Origin: CAVYWD01 sp963772225
GTDB taxonomy: Bacteria; Myxococcota; Myxococcia; Myxococcales; UBA5297
Length of the DNA stretch: 64,000 nucleotides
Assembly (NCBI GenBank): GCA_963772225.1
Contig: CAVYWD010000001.1
Location: 124,001 to 188,000, forward strand
Direction of reading: 5' to 3'
Made by a program: the position numbers and the translations under genes. The notes under the pieces are model-generated. The model worked only from the letters and a program-made list of their open reading frames with translations. It was not told where the DNA came from and did no database searches. Position 1 is the first letter of the stretch. Every line of letters starts with the position of its first letter. Positions 55,553 to 64,000 of the stretch are shown here, piece after piece.

Positions 55553-58500
55553 ATGTACGCCGAGCTCACCTGCCGTTCGAACTACACCTTCCTCACCGGC
55601 GCCTCGCACCCGGACGAGCTCGTGGCCAAGGCGCATGCCCTTGGCCTGTCCGCGCTCGCGCTCACCGACCGCGACGGTCTGTACGGCTCGGTGAAGGCTC
55701 ACCTCGCCGCGAAAGAGGTGGGCCTCAAGCTCCTCCACGGCAGCCAGCTCACCTTCACCGACGCGCCCGGCCTGACGCTCTTAGTGAAGGACCTGGCGGG
55801 CTGGCGCAACCTCTGCCGGCTGGTGACCCGCGGCCGCACCGCCGGGCCCAAAGGCGAGTCGAGCCTCCCCTTCTCAGCTCTCGATGGCCACGCCGAGGGC
55901 CTCTTCGCGCTCCTCTCGACACCCGACTCGGGCGCGGCCGCGCGCGCCCGCGAGCTCTTCGGCGAGCGCCTCTACCTCGCCGTCTCGCGCCACCTCTCGG
56001 CGGGCGATGAGCAGCGCGTCCAGGCCATGAGGCGCCTGGGCGGAGCGTTGCACCTGCCGCTGGTCGCCGTGAACGACGTCCACACCCACGACCGCGCCCG
56101 CCAAAGGCTCCAGGACGTTCTCGTCTGCATCCGCGAGAAGACGAACCTCTCCGCCGCCGGCCGTCGCCTCTTCCCCAACGCCGAGCGCACGCTGAAAGGC
56201 CCCGAGGAGATGGCGGCGCTCTTCGCCGATTTGCCGGAGGCCGTCGCGAACACCTGGGCCATCGCCCGCGCCTGCACCTTCCGCCTCGACGAGATCGCCT
56301 ACCAGTTCCCCGAGGAGGACCTCCCGGTGGGCCACACCGCCGGCAGCTGGCTCCGGGAGCTCACCCTGCGCGGCGCGAAGACGCGCCACGGCGAGGTGCC
56401 CGCCGCGGTGCTCTCGCAGATCGACCGCGAGCTAAAGCTCATCGACGAGCTCGGCTACCCCGGCTACTTCCTCACCCTGTACGCCATCGTCCAGTTCGCG
56501 CGCTCGCGCGGCATTCTCTGCCAGGGGCGGGGCTCGGCGGCGAACTCGGTCGTCTGCTACTGCCTCGAAATCACCGCCATCGACCCGGTGCGCATGGACC
56601 TCTTGTTCGAGCGTTTCATGAGCCGCGAGCGCGCCGAGCCGCCGGACATCGACGTCGACTTCGAGCACGAGCGCCGCGAGGAGGTGCTGCAGCACGTCTA
56701 CGAGAAATACGGCCGCGACCGCGCCGCCATGGTCTGCGAGGTCATCACCTACCGCGGCCGCTCGTCGGTGCGCGACGTGGGCAAGGCGCTCGGGCTCTCG
56801 CTCGACCAGGTCGATAGGCTCGCCTCGTCCATCGGCCGCTGGTCGGACTCGGTGGGCAAGGAGGCCCTGGCGGAGCTGGGGATGGACGCCTCCGACCCGA
56901 CGCTGCTCATGACCGTCGAGCTCGCCGGGCAGATCGAGGGCTTCCCGCGCCACCTCTCCATCCACACCGGCGGCTTCGCCATTACCAAGGGCCCCATCTA
57001 CGACCTGGTCCCGGTGGAGAACGGCGCCATGGACGGCCGCACGGTGGTGCAGTGGGACAAGGACGACATCGCCGCCGCCGGCATCCTGAAAGTGGACCTG
57101 CTGGCGCTGGGCATGCTCACCGCGGTGGCGAAGTCTTTGTGCACCATCCGTGAAACTGAAGGCCGGGAGCTCTCGCTCGCGACCATCCCCTCCGAGGACC
57201 CGGCCACCTACGCCATGCTGCGCGACGCCGACTCGGTGGGCGTCTTCCAGATCGAGTCGCGGGCGCAGATGAACATGCTGCCGCGGCTCAAGCCCAAGAC
57301 GTTCTACGACCTGGTGGTGGAGGTGGCCATCATCCGGCCCGGGCCCATCATCGGAAACATGGTGCACCCGTACCTGCGCCGGCGCGACGGCGTGGAGCCG
57401 GTCGTCTACCCCCACGAGGTCTTCCGCCCCATCCTGGAGCGCACGCTGGGCGTCACCCTCTTCCAGGAGCAGGTGATGCGGCTGGCGGTGGCCGCTGCGG
57501 GATTCTCGCTGGGAGAAGCGGACGCCCTGCGGCGCGCCATGGGCCACAAGCGCTCGCAGGAGAAATTCCTCCAGCTCAAGGAGCGCTTCATCGAAGGCCT
57601 GGGGCGGCTGGGGCTCACCCGCGAGCAGGGCGAGGGCGTCTTCAAGCAGTTCGAGGGCTTCGCGCACTACGGCTTCCCCGAGTCGCACTCGGCCTCGTTC
57701 GCGCTCATCGCCTACGCCTCGGCGTACCTCAAGCGCCACCACCCGGCGGCCTTCGTCTGCGGCCTCTTGAACTCCCAGCCCATGGGCTTCTACGCGCCGC
57801 ACACGCTCCTCGAAGACGCGCGGCGACACGGCGTCTGGCCGCTCGCCATCGACATCCAGCACAGCGGCTACGACAGCTCGCTGGAGCGCGCGCCGCCGCC
57901 TTCAGGAGCGCCCGAGATGCCGCTGTCCCGCCACGCGCCGCGCGAGCAGCCGTTCGGCGTGCGGCTGGGCCTGAGGATGGTGCGAGGCCTGCGCGAGGCG
58001 GCGGCCCGGCAAGTGGAGGAAGTGCGCCGCAAGGGCGGGCCGTTCACTTCTCTCTACGACCTCTGGTGGCGCACGCGCCTCTCAAAGCCCGACCTCGCCC
58101 GGCTCGCGGCGGCCGGCGCCTTAGCCTCGCTCTCGCCGGGGTCACGGCGCGAGGCGCTGTGGAACGTCTACGCGCTGCCGGAAAACGAGGGCGACCTCTT
58201 CGCGCGGGTCAAGCCTCCGCCGGAGTCTTCCCCGCCCCTGCCGTCTTTGAGCGAGCGCGAGCGCGTGGTCGCCGACTACCAGGCCATCGGCGCCTGCATC
58301 GACGCCCACCCGATGCAGCTCTTGCGCGCGTCGCTCGCCAAGGCGGGCGTCGCCTCCACGGCGCAGGTCCAGGCCATGCGCCCGGGGCGCAAGGTCCAGG
58401 TGGCGGGCATGGCCATCGTCCGCCAGCGTCCGGAGACGGCCAAGGGCATGTTCTTCATGACCCTGGAGGACGAGCAGGGCTTCGCCAACATCGTCACCAC

Positions 58501-58666
58501 CCCGGACGTCTTCGCCCGATACCGGCGGGTGGCGCGCACCGCGCTCTTCGCCCTGGTGAGCGGGGTGGTCGAGCGGACCGGGCAGGTCGTCAACGTGAAG
58601 GCGGAGAGCTTCAAGGAGATCGGCCTGGGCGAAGCGCTGCCGGTGGCGACGCGGGATTTCCACTGA
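55553..58666 (+). CDS. dnaE2: Error-prone DNA polymerase III alpha subunit DnaE2
   Basis: A 1037-residue protein from ATG 55553, a normal DnaE2 length. The N-terminal PHP domain starts AELTCRSNYTFLTGASHPDE. The palm carries the catalytic aspartates in PPDIDVDFEHERREEV, with GRGSAANS before it and RHLSIHTGGFAI after it. The fingers have GVTLFQEQVMRLAV and MGHKRSQEKF. The C-terminal OB region has VAGMAIVRQRPETAKGMFFM. DnaE2 extends across DNA lesions and is the polymerase of the ImuA-ImuB mutasome, normally induced by DNA damage. In many bacteria it is the third gene of one operon; here it stands alone with its own LexA-like box. Confidence 0.95.
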   Translation: MYAELTCRSNYTFLTGASHPDELVAKAHALGLSALALTDRDGLYGSVKAHLAAKEVGLKLLHGSQLTFTDAPGLTLLVKDLAGWRNLCRLVTRGRTAGPKGESSLPFSALDGHAEGLFALLSTPDSGAAARARELFGERLYLAVSRHLSAGDEQRVQAMRRLGGALHLPLVAVNDVHTHDRARQRLQDVLVCIREKTNLSAAGRRLFPNAERTLKGPEEMAALFADLPEAVANTWAIARACTFRLDEIAYQFPEEDLPVGHTAGSWLRELTLRGAKTRHGEVPAAVLSQIDRELKLIDELGYPGYFLTLYAIVQFARSRGILCQGRGSAANSVVCYCLEITAIDPVRMDLLFERFMSRERAEPPDIDVDFEHERREEVLQHVYEKYGRDRAAMVCEVITYRGRSSVRDVGKALGLSLDQVDRLASSIGRWSDSVGKEALAELGMDASDPTLLMTVELAGQIEGFPRHLSIHTGGFAITKGPIYDLVPVENGAMDGRTVVQWDKDDIAAAGILKVDLLALGMLTAVAKSLCTIRETEGRELSLATIPSEDPATYAMLRDADSVGVFQIESRAQMNMLPRLKPKTFYDLVVEVAIIRPGPIIGNMVHPYLRRRDGVEPVVYPHEVFRPILERTLGVTLFQEQVMRLAVAAAGFSLGEADALRRAMGHKRSQEKFLQLKERFIEGLGRLGLTREQGEGVFKQFEGFAHYGFPESHSASFALIAYASAYLKRHHPAAFVCGLLNSQPMGFYAPHTLLEDARRHGVWPLAIDIQHSGYDSSLERAPPPSGAPEMPLSRHAPREQPFGVRLGLRMVRGLREAAARQVEEVRRKGGPFTSLYDLWWRTRLSKPDLARLAAAGALASLSPGSRREALWNVYALPENEGDLFARVKPPPESSPPLPSLSERERVVADYQAIGACIDAHPMQLLRASLAKAGVASTAQVQAMRPGRKVQVAGMAIVRQRPETAKGMFFMTLEDEQGFANIVTTPDVFARYRRVARTALFALVSGVVERTGQVVNVKAESFKEIGLGEALPVATRDFH

Positions 58667-58705
58667 GCGACATCCACGAGTCATCGCCAGCCCGATGCAG
58701 CGCGG

Positions 58706-58960
58706 CTATTCGGCCCAAATCAGCTCGAGCTCGAACCGCCGACCGTTGCCGATGACGCCAAGTGCGCACCCGGAATCCTCCGAGGCAAGCCGACCATGCC
58801 TCATCTTGGAGAGATCAGCCTCCGCCAAAGAGAAGGTAGACGCGGAGGAGATGACCGCTCGACCGGTTCTTCACGAAAGACCGCCCCCAGCGCCCGTCGA
58901 ACTTCGCGCATAGCCCTGCAGCCCGAGAAGCCCCAAAGCGCGACGATTACGGATAGGCGA
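58706..58960 (-). pseudogene. Possible small lipoprotein gene with a one-base deletion
   Basis: Between dnaE2 and the dihaem protein gene (a gap of nearly 490 bp) the minus strand reads VIVALWGFSGC, a plausible lipobox, followed by RALGAVFREEPVER. One base missing near 58855 would connect it to VISSASTFSLAEADLSKMRH and onward to IGNGRRFELELIWAE and a TAG at 58706. No start codon with an SD is visible upstream. I give it as a weak candidate. The rest of the gap shows nothing. Confidence 0.25.
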
Positions 58961-59152
58961 CCCCAGGTGGAATTTCCGCGAGAGACTTGGCGAATGACGC
59001 CCAGACCAATATCATCCCGCGACCAAATTCCGCCAGTCGCCCCCGACCGCCTTTCACGATCAGCCCCTCCGAGCCACGATGAATCGGGTGCATTTGCGCA
59101 CGATGGCTGTCTCATGTGGATGCGATATCTCAGATTGGAGAAGGAGGACGCC

Positions 59153-60994
59153 ATGAATCGCCGGTCGTTGGTCGCGTCGACAGGAACATTCGTTCTTGCG
59201 GCCCTGCTCCTGATCCCCGCTCAAGCCACGTCCGCTCAGAAGAGCGACCCGGTCGAGCAGGAAGACCCGAGCAGGAAGAACGGCGGGAGCGGTAGTCTCG
59301 CCTTGTCCCGCGCTCCGCCAGCCTCCGTGTATGACCCGTATCCGCCTGGCATTCTTCCCAGCGACCTGGGTTCGGAAACAGAACGGGTTCGACGCGAAGG
59401 CCGAGCCATTTTCGCTGAAGCGCTCCAGGAGTGGCGCGCACTGCCACCGCCGACGGTGACAGGTCAACCTCCCACGCTTCAGGGCAGCGGCTATCAATCC
59501 ATACAAGTACTCGGAAAACTGTTGAACTTCGACGAAGACATGTCGCCCAAGAAGAACAGGGCCTGCGCGTTCTGTCACATGCCATACGCCGGTTTCAGCG
59601 GACCGATCCCGTCGGTCAACTTGACGATGGTCGCATATCCCGGTTCGGCTGAGTTTCGGGCCGGCAAGCGGACCGCGCAGCGATACACGTATTCAACCAG
59701 GTTTCCGGTCCTCCACTACAACACAATCCAGGCCGCATTCTCGGGCGGCAACTTCTGGGATGCGCGCTCGACCGGGCTCTTCCTGCAGAGCGCCGACTCC
59801 GAGCAGGCGCAGCACCCCCCCGTCGACACTCAGGAAATGGCCCTGCCTGACACCGCATGCATCGCCTTTCGCATTTCACAGGCCGAGTATCGGCCACTCT
59901 TCGAGCTGGTATGGGGCAAGGGCTCGTTGGGCATCAGGTGGCCCTACAATGCCGAAAAGATCTGCTCCACGCCGGGAGGAGCAGCCGCGTTTGGCGGGAA
60001 CACCACGCCCATCAAGCTGAGCCCGGAAGACCGCACCAAGGCAGACAGGGTGTACGACAACTGGGGGCAGTCCATCTCCTCCTACGAAGCATCGCCGCGC
60101 GTGAGCCCCTTCTCGTCCAAGTTCGACGCCTTCCTGGCGAACAAGGCAACGTTCACGGCAGACGAGATGGCTGGCTACGTCCTGTTCCGGGGCAAGGCTG
60201 GCTGCAATACATGCCACCTCGACGGGCGAGGGAGCACTCAAACTGGCGGCACGGACACCAGCGCATCCGCCGACCACGAGCCTCTGTTCACGTGCTTGGG
60301 CTACGCCAATCTCGGCCTTCCGCTCAATCCCAGAAATGCATTCTATTATCAAACCACCCCGGATCGCTTCGGGTTTACGGGGAATCCTCTGGGCTTCGGC
60401 TACAGAGACCTGGGAATGGGCACGTTCCTGAGGAGCGGTTTCGGCTCCGCCCCCAATCCGAACGCTGACTGGGTACCCCTGGCGCCGAGCGTCGACGGTC
60501 AGTTGCAGGTGTCGACGGCGCGCAACGTGGCCATGACTCCGCCGCAGTGTCCCACCACCGAGGCGCCGGGGCCGTACTTCCAGAAGGAGTTCTTCCACAA
60601 TGGCTATATCAAGAGCCTGAAGCAGCTCGTCCACTTCTACAACACGCGCGACGTGTATCCCTACACCGTCACGTCGGGCCACTGTCCGGAAGGAACGACG
60701 GAGAAGGTCGACTGCTGGCCGATGCCCGAGGTCCCCAACAACATCGACATGACGATCGGCAAGCTCGGCTTGACGGATCAAGAGGAAGCTCAAGTCGTCG
60801 CCTTCCTGCAGACGCTGACGGACGGGTTCACCACACCGTACCCCGACCGAGACAAGTTCACGGGGACCTGCATGACCGGCGGCACGGCGGCGACGCAGGG
60901 CAATGAGCTCGGGATCCCGACACCGTCTCTTCCGCCCTGCGCGCCGGAGGTCTGCGGTATCTCGCCTCTGCCTGGTCCGAACCCCGTTCCTTAA
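59153..60994 (+). CDS. Dihaem cytochrome c peroxidase / MauG family protein
   Basis: The start is ATG 59153 after AAGGAGG. The 613-residue product has a signal peptide (TFVLAALLLIPAQATSAQ). Haem-binding motifs are CAFCH (residues 138-142) and CNTCH (351-355). GGNFWDARSTGLFLQ and HPPVDTQEMALPD are the usual family sequences between them. It is long for a bacterial di-haem peroxidase (about 350), with extra loops (for example TGGTDTSASADHEPLFTCLG) like the larger MauG relatives. It is expected in the periplasm, reducing peroxide or oxidising a protein or small substrate. Codon use is slightly less GC-biased than in dnaE2. Confidence 0.85.
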   Translation: MNRRSLVASTGTFVLAALLLIPAQATSAQKSDPVEQEDPSRKNGGSGSLALSRAPPASVYDPYPPGILPSDLGSETERVRREGRAIFAEALQEWRALPPPTVTGQPPTLQGSGYQSIQVLGKLLNFDEDMSPKKNRACAFCHMPYAGFSGPIPSVNLTMVAYPGSAEFRAGKRTAQRYTYSTRFPVLHYNTIQAAFSGGNFWDARSTGLFLQSADSEQAQHPPVDTQEMALPDTACIAFRISQAEYRPLFELVWGKGSLGIRWPYNAEKICSTPGGAAAFGGNTTPIKLSPEDRTKADRVYDNWGQSISSYEASPRVSPFSSKFDAFLANKATFTADEMAGYVLFRGKAGCNTCHLDGRGSTQTGGTDTSASADHEPLFTCLGYANLGLPLNPRNAFYYQTTPDRFGFTGNPLGFGYRDLGMGTFLRSGFGSAPNPNADWVPLAPSVDGQLQVSTARNVAMTPPQCPTTEAPGPYFQKEFFHNGYIKSLKQLVHFYNTRDVYPYTVTSGHCPEGTTEKVDCWPMPEVPNNIDMTIGKLGLTDQEEAQVVAFLQTLTDGFTTPYPDRDKFTGTCMTGGTAATQGNELGIPTPSLPPCAPEVCGISPLPGPNPVP

Positions 60995-61023
60995 TCCCTT
61001 CGCGAGGAAATCTTGCGCAGGAT

Positions 61024-61131
61024 GGCAAAGACTCCAGGCTTCAGACCCGGGCCTTAAGGAACTGCAGTACCCGGAGCCTGGGGTCTGGAGCCTAAGGCAA
61101 CCCTCATTGGTTCCGGCTCGGCCGGTTTAGG
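61024..61131. repeat. Second copy of the dispersed ~110-bp hairpin element
   Basis: Diverged copy of 28054-28167: it starts GGCAAAGACTCCAGGCTTCA and ends with GCAACCCTCATTGGTT and GGCTCGGCCGG. Internally GGCTTCAGACCC pairs with GGGTCTGGAGCC, so the stem is kept although the bases differ. No flanking direct repeat was found for this copy. It lies just downstream of the dihaem protein gene. Confidence 0.7.
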
Positions 61132-61265
61132 GAGTCGCGGATCGGAGCGACGACTTGGGCCAAGGCCTGGCCGGGCAACGAGCAGTGAGCCGGCGCGATG
61201 AGGGCTCGCGACCCTCATGCGCCTCCGCCGTCTGAACGCAAAGAGCGCAATTCGAGGCCTTCTTC

Positions 61266-61700
61266 ATGAACAGAATGCTTGTGCCATTGACGCTCGCGGC
61301 CGCATTCGGCCGCCTTCTCGCCCCCAGCCCATCCGTCGCACAAGGGATTCTGCCGGAAAAGAAGGCCGCTCGTATCGATATCATCCAGGGCCCAGCGCTC
61401 GAAATGGCGCGCCCCGACCTGGCCATCATCCGGTGGACGACCAAGAACCCCTTCGGTACGGACGTTCATTTCGGAGTCGTGCACTATGGGACGGATCCCA
61501 AGGAGCTGAGCCAAACGGCGAAATCACCGATCAGGATCAACCGAGGCCATTCGGAGACCGTTTTTCGCGTCCGCCTGGCTGGCCTACGGCCGGCGACGAC
61601 GTACTACTACTCCGTGACCTCCACCGAGAGCAACGGGACGAGCGATCGGGTGAGGAGCCCTATCAAGAGGTTCATCACTCCTGCCCCGGCGTTCCAATAG
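61266..61700 (+). CDS. Secreted protein with a fibronectin III / purple-acid-phosphatase-N-like domain
   Basis: A 144-residue protein from ATG 61266. A signal peptide (LVPLTLAAAFGRLLAPSPSVA) precedes a single beta-sandwich domain with RIDIIQGPALEMARPDLAII, RWTTKNPFGTDVHFGVVHYG and LAGLRPATTYYYSVTSTES. This order (QGP, the Trp strand, LRPATTYYY) is that of the N-terminal domain of purple acid phosphatases and of fibronectin type III repeats. No phosphatase domain follows. It lies 271 bp after the dihaem protein gene and may be its partner; that is only proximity. Confidence 0.75.
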   Translation: MNRMLVPLTLAAAFGRLLAPSPSVAQGILPEKKAARIDIIQGPALEMARPDLAIIRWTTKNPFGTDVHFGVVHYGTDPKELSQTAKSPIRINRGHSETVFRVRLAGLRPATTYYYSVTSTESNGTSDRVRSPIKRFITPAPAFQ

Positions 61701-61740
61701 CGGGCTTCCCCGCGGCACTCAGCCCGCCGCACCGAACGCT

Positions 61741-61932
61741 GGCGTCTTCGCCAACATCGTCACCGCCCCGGACGTCTTCGCCCGCCGCCGGCGCGTGGTG
61801 CGCTCGGCGCTCTTCAGACTGGTCAGCGGGGCCGTCGAGCGGACCGGGCAGGTCGTCGACGTGAAGGCGGAGAGCTTTCGGGAAATGGGCCTGGGCGAGG
61901 CGCTGCCAGCGGCGACGCGCGACTTTCACTGA
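61741..61932 (+). pseudogene. Duplicate of the dnaE2 3' end
   Basis: The 64 codons to TGA 61930-61932 repeat the last ~62 residues of dnaE2: FANIVTAPDVFARRRRVVRS against FANIVTTPDVFARYRRVART, SGAVERTGQVVDVKAES against SGVVERTGQVVNVKAES, and ATRDFH at both ends. Many substitutions separate them, including non-synonymous ones, so this is an old or imported copy rather than a recent duplication. It has no start codon of its own. Confidence 0.85.
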
Positions 61933-62236
61933 AGGTCGGAAGCTCCGCGCGCGGGGCTCGTCCCCCGGCCCGGCTCGAGACGGTGTGATCCTTTACGGCG
62001 CCCTCGGCGCCTGCCCGGCGTCTTCCTCTCATGGGCCCGAGCCGCTCGACGCCTGCGGCGACACCAGGTTCGACTGCACCGCCGAGCAACAAGCTGGGGC
62101 AGGCTGGGCGAGAATCCAGCCCATCCTGGAGACCGAGGCGGACGAGGCACGACGCGCTCAACCCGACGGCAACTTCGCGATCGCGCCGCAGTTGAAATGC
62201 CCACTCCTTTCGAGGAGCAAGAAGCGAAGCGATAGC
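61933..62236. other. Gap between the dnaE2 fragment and the CNB/reductase gene
   Basis: About 300 bp. The plus strand contains a protein-like stretch (LDACGDTRFDCTAEQQAGAG and on to DGNFAIAPQLK, 62045-62200), but the frame has no SD start and no stop before it runs antisense through the next gene. It could be a gene fragment; I do not call it. Confidence 0.3.
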
Positions 62237-63928
62237 TCACCCCCTTGCCTCGCCGACCGCCGCGACCCGCTCACCGGCCGCCGCGAGAAACCCGTGGATG
62301 GCCGCGATCACCTGCGCGCCCTCGCCCACCGCCGCGGCGACGCGTTTGGTGGAACCTGCCCGCACGTCGCCGATCGCGAAGGCGCCATCCCGGCTCGTCT
62401 CCAGCGCCCGGCGGCCCGGGCCGACTTCCGCCCCCGTCCGCACGAACCCCTTGGCGTCGAGCGCGATGCCCGCCCCAGAGAGCCACGAGGTGTTCGGGTC
62501 CGCACCGATGAACAGGAAGAGATGGCGGATGGGGCGGCGCGCCTCTTCGCCCGACGGGCCCCGCCGCCAGCGGACGGCCTCCAGAGCGCCGTCCCGTCCC
62601 TCGAGGCCGCTCACCTCGGTCTGGAGCAGCACCTCGGCGTTGGGCAACGCGGCGACGCGGTCGACCAGGTAGCGCGACATGCTCGCCTCCAGGCGTTTGC
62701 CGCGCGCCAGGAGCCAAAGCTTGCCGACCTGGCCGGCGAGGTAGACCGCGGCCTGCCCCGCGGAGTTGCCGGCGCCGACCAGCGCGACCTCCTGGCCGGC
62801 GCACAGCTTTCTCTCCCGAGGCGAAGCCCAGTAGTGGACCCCCGAGCCCTCGAAGGCCGCGAGGTTCTCGACGTTCAGGCGGCGATACCTTGCGCCGCTG
62901 GCGATGACCACGGCGCGGGCCCGCGCCCGCTCGCCGTTCGCGAGGCAGACGTGGAACCGCGCGCCGTCTCTGCCGAGGCCGCACTGCAGGCTCGCGACCG
63001 CGTTCGGTATCGACATCTCGGCGCCAAACTTCTGCGCCTGGTTGAAGGCGCGCGCCATCAAGGCCATCCCGGTGATGCCGGTCGGGAACCCCAGGTAGTT
63101 CTCGATCCGCGCGGATTCGCCTGCCTGTCCCCCGAACGCGCGCGAATCGAGCACGAGGACCGAGAGCCCTTCCGAGGCGGCGTAGACCGACGCGGCCAGC
63201 CCCGCCGGCCCGGCCCCGACGATGGCGATGTCGTAGACCTGGCTGGGGTCGATCGGCTGGACGAGACCCAGGCACTCGGCGAGCTCGACCTCGCTCGGAT
63301 GGCGAAGCATTCGGCCGCTCGGGCAGAGCACGATGGGCAGGTCCGACGGTTCGACCTTGAGTCGCTCGACCAGGGCTTTCGCCGAGAGGTCGACCTCGGG
63401 GTCGAGCTGCTGGTGCGGATGCCCGTTTCGCGCGAGGAATCCGGCGAGCCGCAGCACGCCGGCGTCGCTCGCGCGCCCGACCACCACCGGGCCGGCGCCG
63501 ATCTCGAGCAGGCCCACGCGCCGCAGGATGAGCGCGCGCAGGATGCGCTCCCCGACCTCGGCCTCCACCGTCAGCGCGTCCCGCAGCTTGTGCGACGAGA
63601 GGACGAGCGCTTCGACCGGCTTCGTGGCCTGCGCGTCCACCAGCGCGGGCTTGCCCGAGAGCTGAGCGAGCTCGCCCATGAACGAGCCCGGCGTGTGCGT
63701 GACGATCGGCCGGTCGCGCTCGAGCGTGCTGTGCTGGATGACCGCGACCTCGCCGCGCAGGATGACGAACAACCCGAGGCTCGGCTCGCCGGTCTCGACG
63801 AGGCGCTCGCCCGTGCGGTAGGTCCGAATTTCGCCGAACCGCCGCAGCACGCGGATCTCCTCTGCATCCAGGATTGGGAACATCTGCTCGAAGCGGGTTT
63901 CGATGATCGGTCGCGAGGACGCAGGCAT
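62237..63928 (-). CDS. Cyclic-nucleotide-binding domain fused to a thioredoxin-reductase-like flavoprotein
   Basis: I place the start at ATG 63928, nine bases after GAGGGA, although the frame stays open to the window end. The 563-residue product has a CNB domain (about residues 15-130: RRFGEIRTYRTGERLVETGE, LRGEVAVIQ, GSFMGELAQLSGKPAL). A ~90-residue thioredoxin-like linker region (LCPSGRMLRHPS) comes next. The FAD/NADPH reductase part has VGAGPAGLAASVYAASEGLS, GGQAGESARIENYLGFP, ALVGAGNSAGQAAVYL and a final AIGDVR. The redox CxxC of true thioredoxin reductase is missing: the site reads YWASPRERKLC. The fusion recurs in bacteria as an uncharacterised oxidoreductase. It may couple redox state to cAMP-like signals. 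Confidence 0.85.
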   Translation of the reverse strand: MPASSRPIIETRFEQMFPILDAEEIRVLRRFGEIRTYRTGERLVETGEPSLGLFVILRGEVAVIQHSTLERDRPIVTHTPGSFMGELAQLSGKPALVDAQATKPVEALVLSSHKLRDALTVEAEVGERILRALILRRVGLLEIGAGPVVVGRASDAGVLRLAGFLARNGHPHQQLDPEVDLSAKALVERLKVEPSDLPIVLCPSGRMLRHPSEVELAECLGLVQPIDPSQVYDIAIVGAGPAGLAASVYAASEGLSVLVLDSRAFGGQAGESARIENYLGFPTGITGMALMARAFNQAQKFGAEMSIPNAVASLQCGLGRDGARFHVCLANGERARARAVVIASGARYRRLNVENLAAFEGSGVHYWASPRERKLCAGQEVALVGAGNSAGQAAVYLAGQVGKLWLLARGKRLEASMSRYLVDRVAALPNAEVLLQTEVSGLEGRDGALEAVRWRRGPSGEEARRPIRHLFLFIGADPNTSWLSGAGIALDAKGFVRTGAEVGPGRRALETSRDGAFAIGDVRAGSTKRVAAAVGEGAQVIAAIHGFLAAAGERVAAVGEARG

Positions 63929-64000
63929 GGAATCAATCCCTCGGCGAGCGCCGGATCCTCCGGGTGGCGTTCTGGCGACTTCCCCGGCGGAGGTGCTCAC

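Overview
The window is high-GC, gene-dense bacterial chromosome. Several traits point to a myxobacterium (Myxococcota): a TIGR04563-type ribbon-helix-helix protein (2913-3134), lipoproteins with Asp-Ala-Gly-rich or Cys-rich linkers (37282-38418, 46536-47870), type VI secretion accessory families TIGR02270, DUF2169 and DUF6484, and two sites upstream of SOS genes that resemble the Myxococcus LexA box. This lineage call is inference. I recognise no genus, rRNA, tRNA or CRISPR array.

Layout. 1-7.5 kb: housekeeping and surface genes (metallophosphoesterase tail, PHA-granule-type protein, HD-GYP response regulator, DUF2225 protein, a 5'-nucleotidase-tail lipoprotein, a TonB receptor). 7.5-12.7 kb: a complete bidirectional NAD-linked [NiFe]-hydrogenase operon, hoxEFUYH, reading leftward. 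13.4-22.5 kb: a two-gene unit (truncated periplasmic protein plus a 35-residue membrane peptide) divergent from a P-type H+-ATPase, followed by a tripartite RND efflux operon. 22.5-28 kb: metabolism and tRNA/translation genes (threonine ammonia-lyase, spermidine-synthase-like protein, hemB, N6-adenine methyltransferase, Sua5/YrdC). 28.3-36.8 kb: a polysaccharide locus with two divergent arms: phosphoglycosyltransferase, glycosyltransferase and flippase to the left; three glycosyltransferases and a methyltransferase to the right. 37-42 kb: an alpha/beta-hydrolase lipoprotein with a partial tandem copy of its 3' end, a DTW protein, and an mlaE-mlaF-mlaD lipid-transport operon. 42.2-45 kb: a 230-bp inverted repeat, a LexA-like palindrome and imuA-imuB. 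45-51.5 kb: an accessory zone with two redoxin paralogues flanking two DUF1566 genes, then decayed type VI secretion accessory genes. 51.3-55.4 kb: small housekeeping genes and a large lipoprotein. 55.5-62 kb: dnaE2 with its own LexA-like box, a MauG-type dihaem protein, a small fibronectin/purple-acid-phosphatase-N-like protein, and a second copy of the dnaE2 3' end. 62.2-64 kb: a cyclic-nucleotide-binding/thioredoxin-reductase-like fusion.

The most striking pattern is in the reading-frame breaks. Six otherwise intact genes each carry exactly one extra base (5'-nucleotidase lipoprotein, hoxY, threonine ammonia-lyase, hemB, the N6-adenine methyltransferase, the phosphoglycosyltransferase). 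In all six the break falls at GAATC or GATTC, and reducing that site to GATC restores the conserved family residues. A separate group of breaks looks like one lost base in a short homopolymer. I read this as residual long-read sequencing error, with the GATC class possibly reporting a DNA modification at GATC. Those genes are therefore probably intact in the organism.

Functionally, imuA-imuB and dnaE2 form a split SOS mutasome about 10.6 kb apart. The hox operon gives reversible H2/NAD(H) chemistry, with no maturation genes in view. The efflux operon, the Mla operon and the polysaccharide locus all serve the cell envelope.
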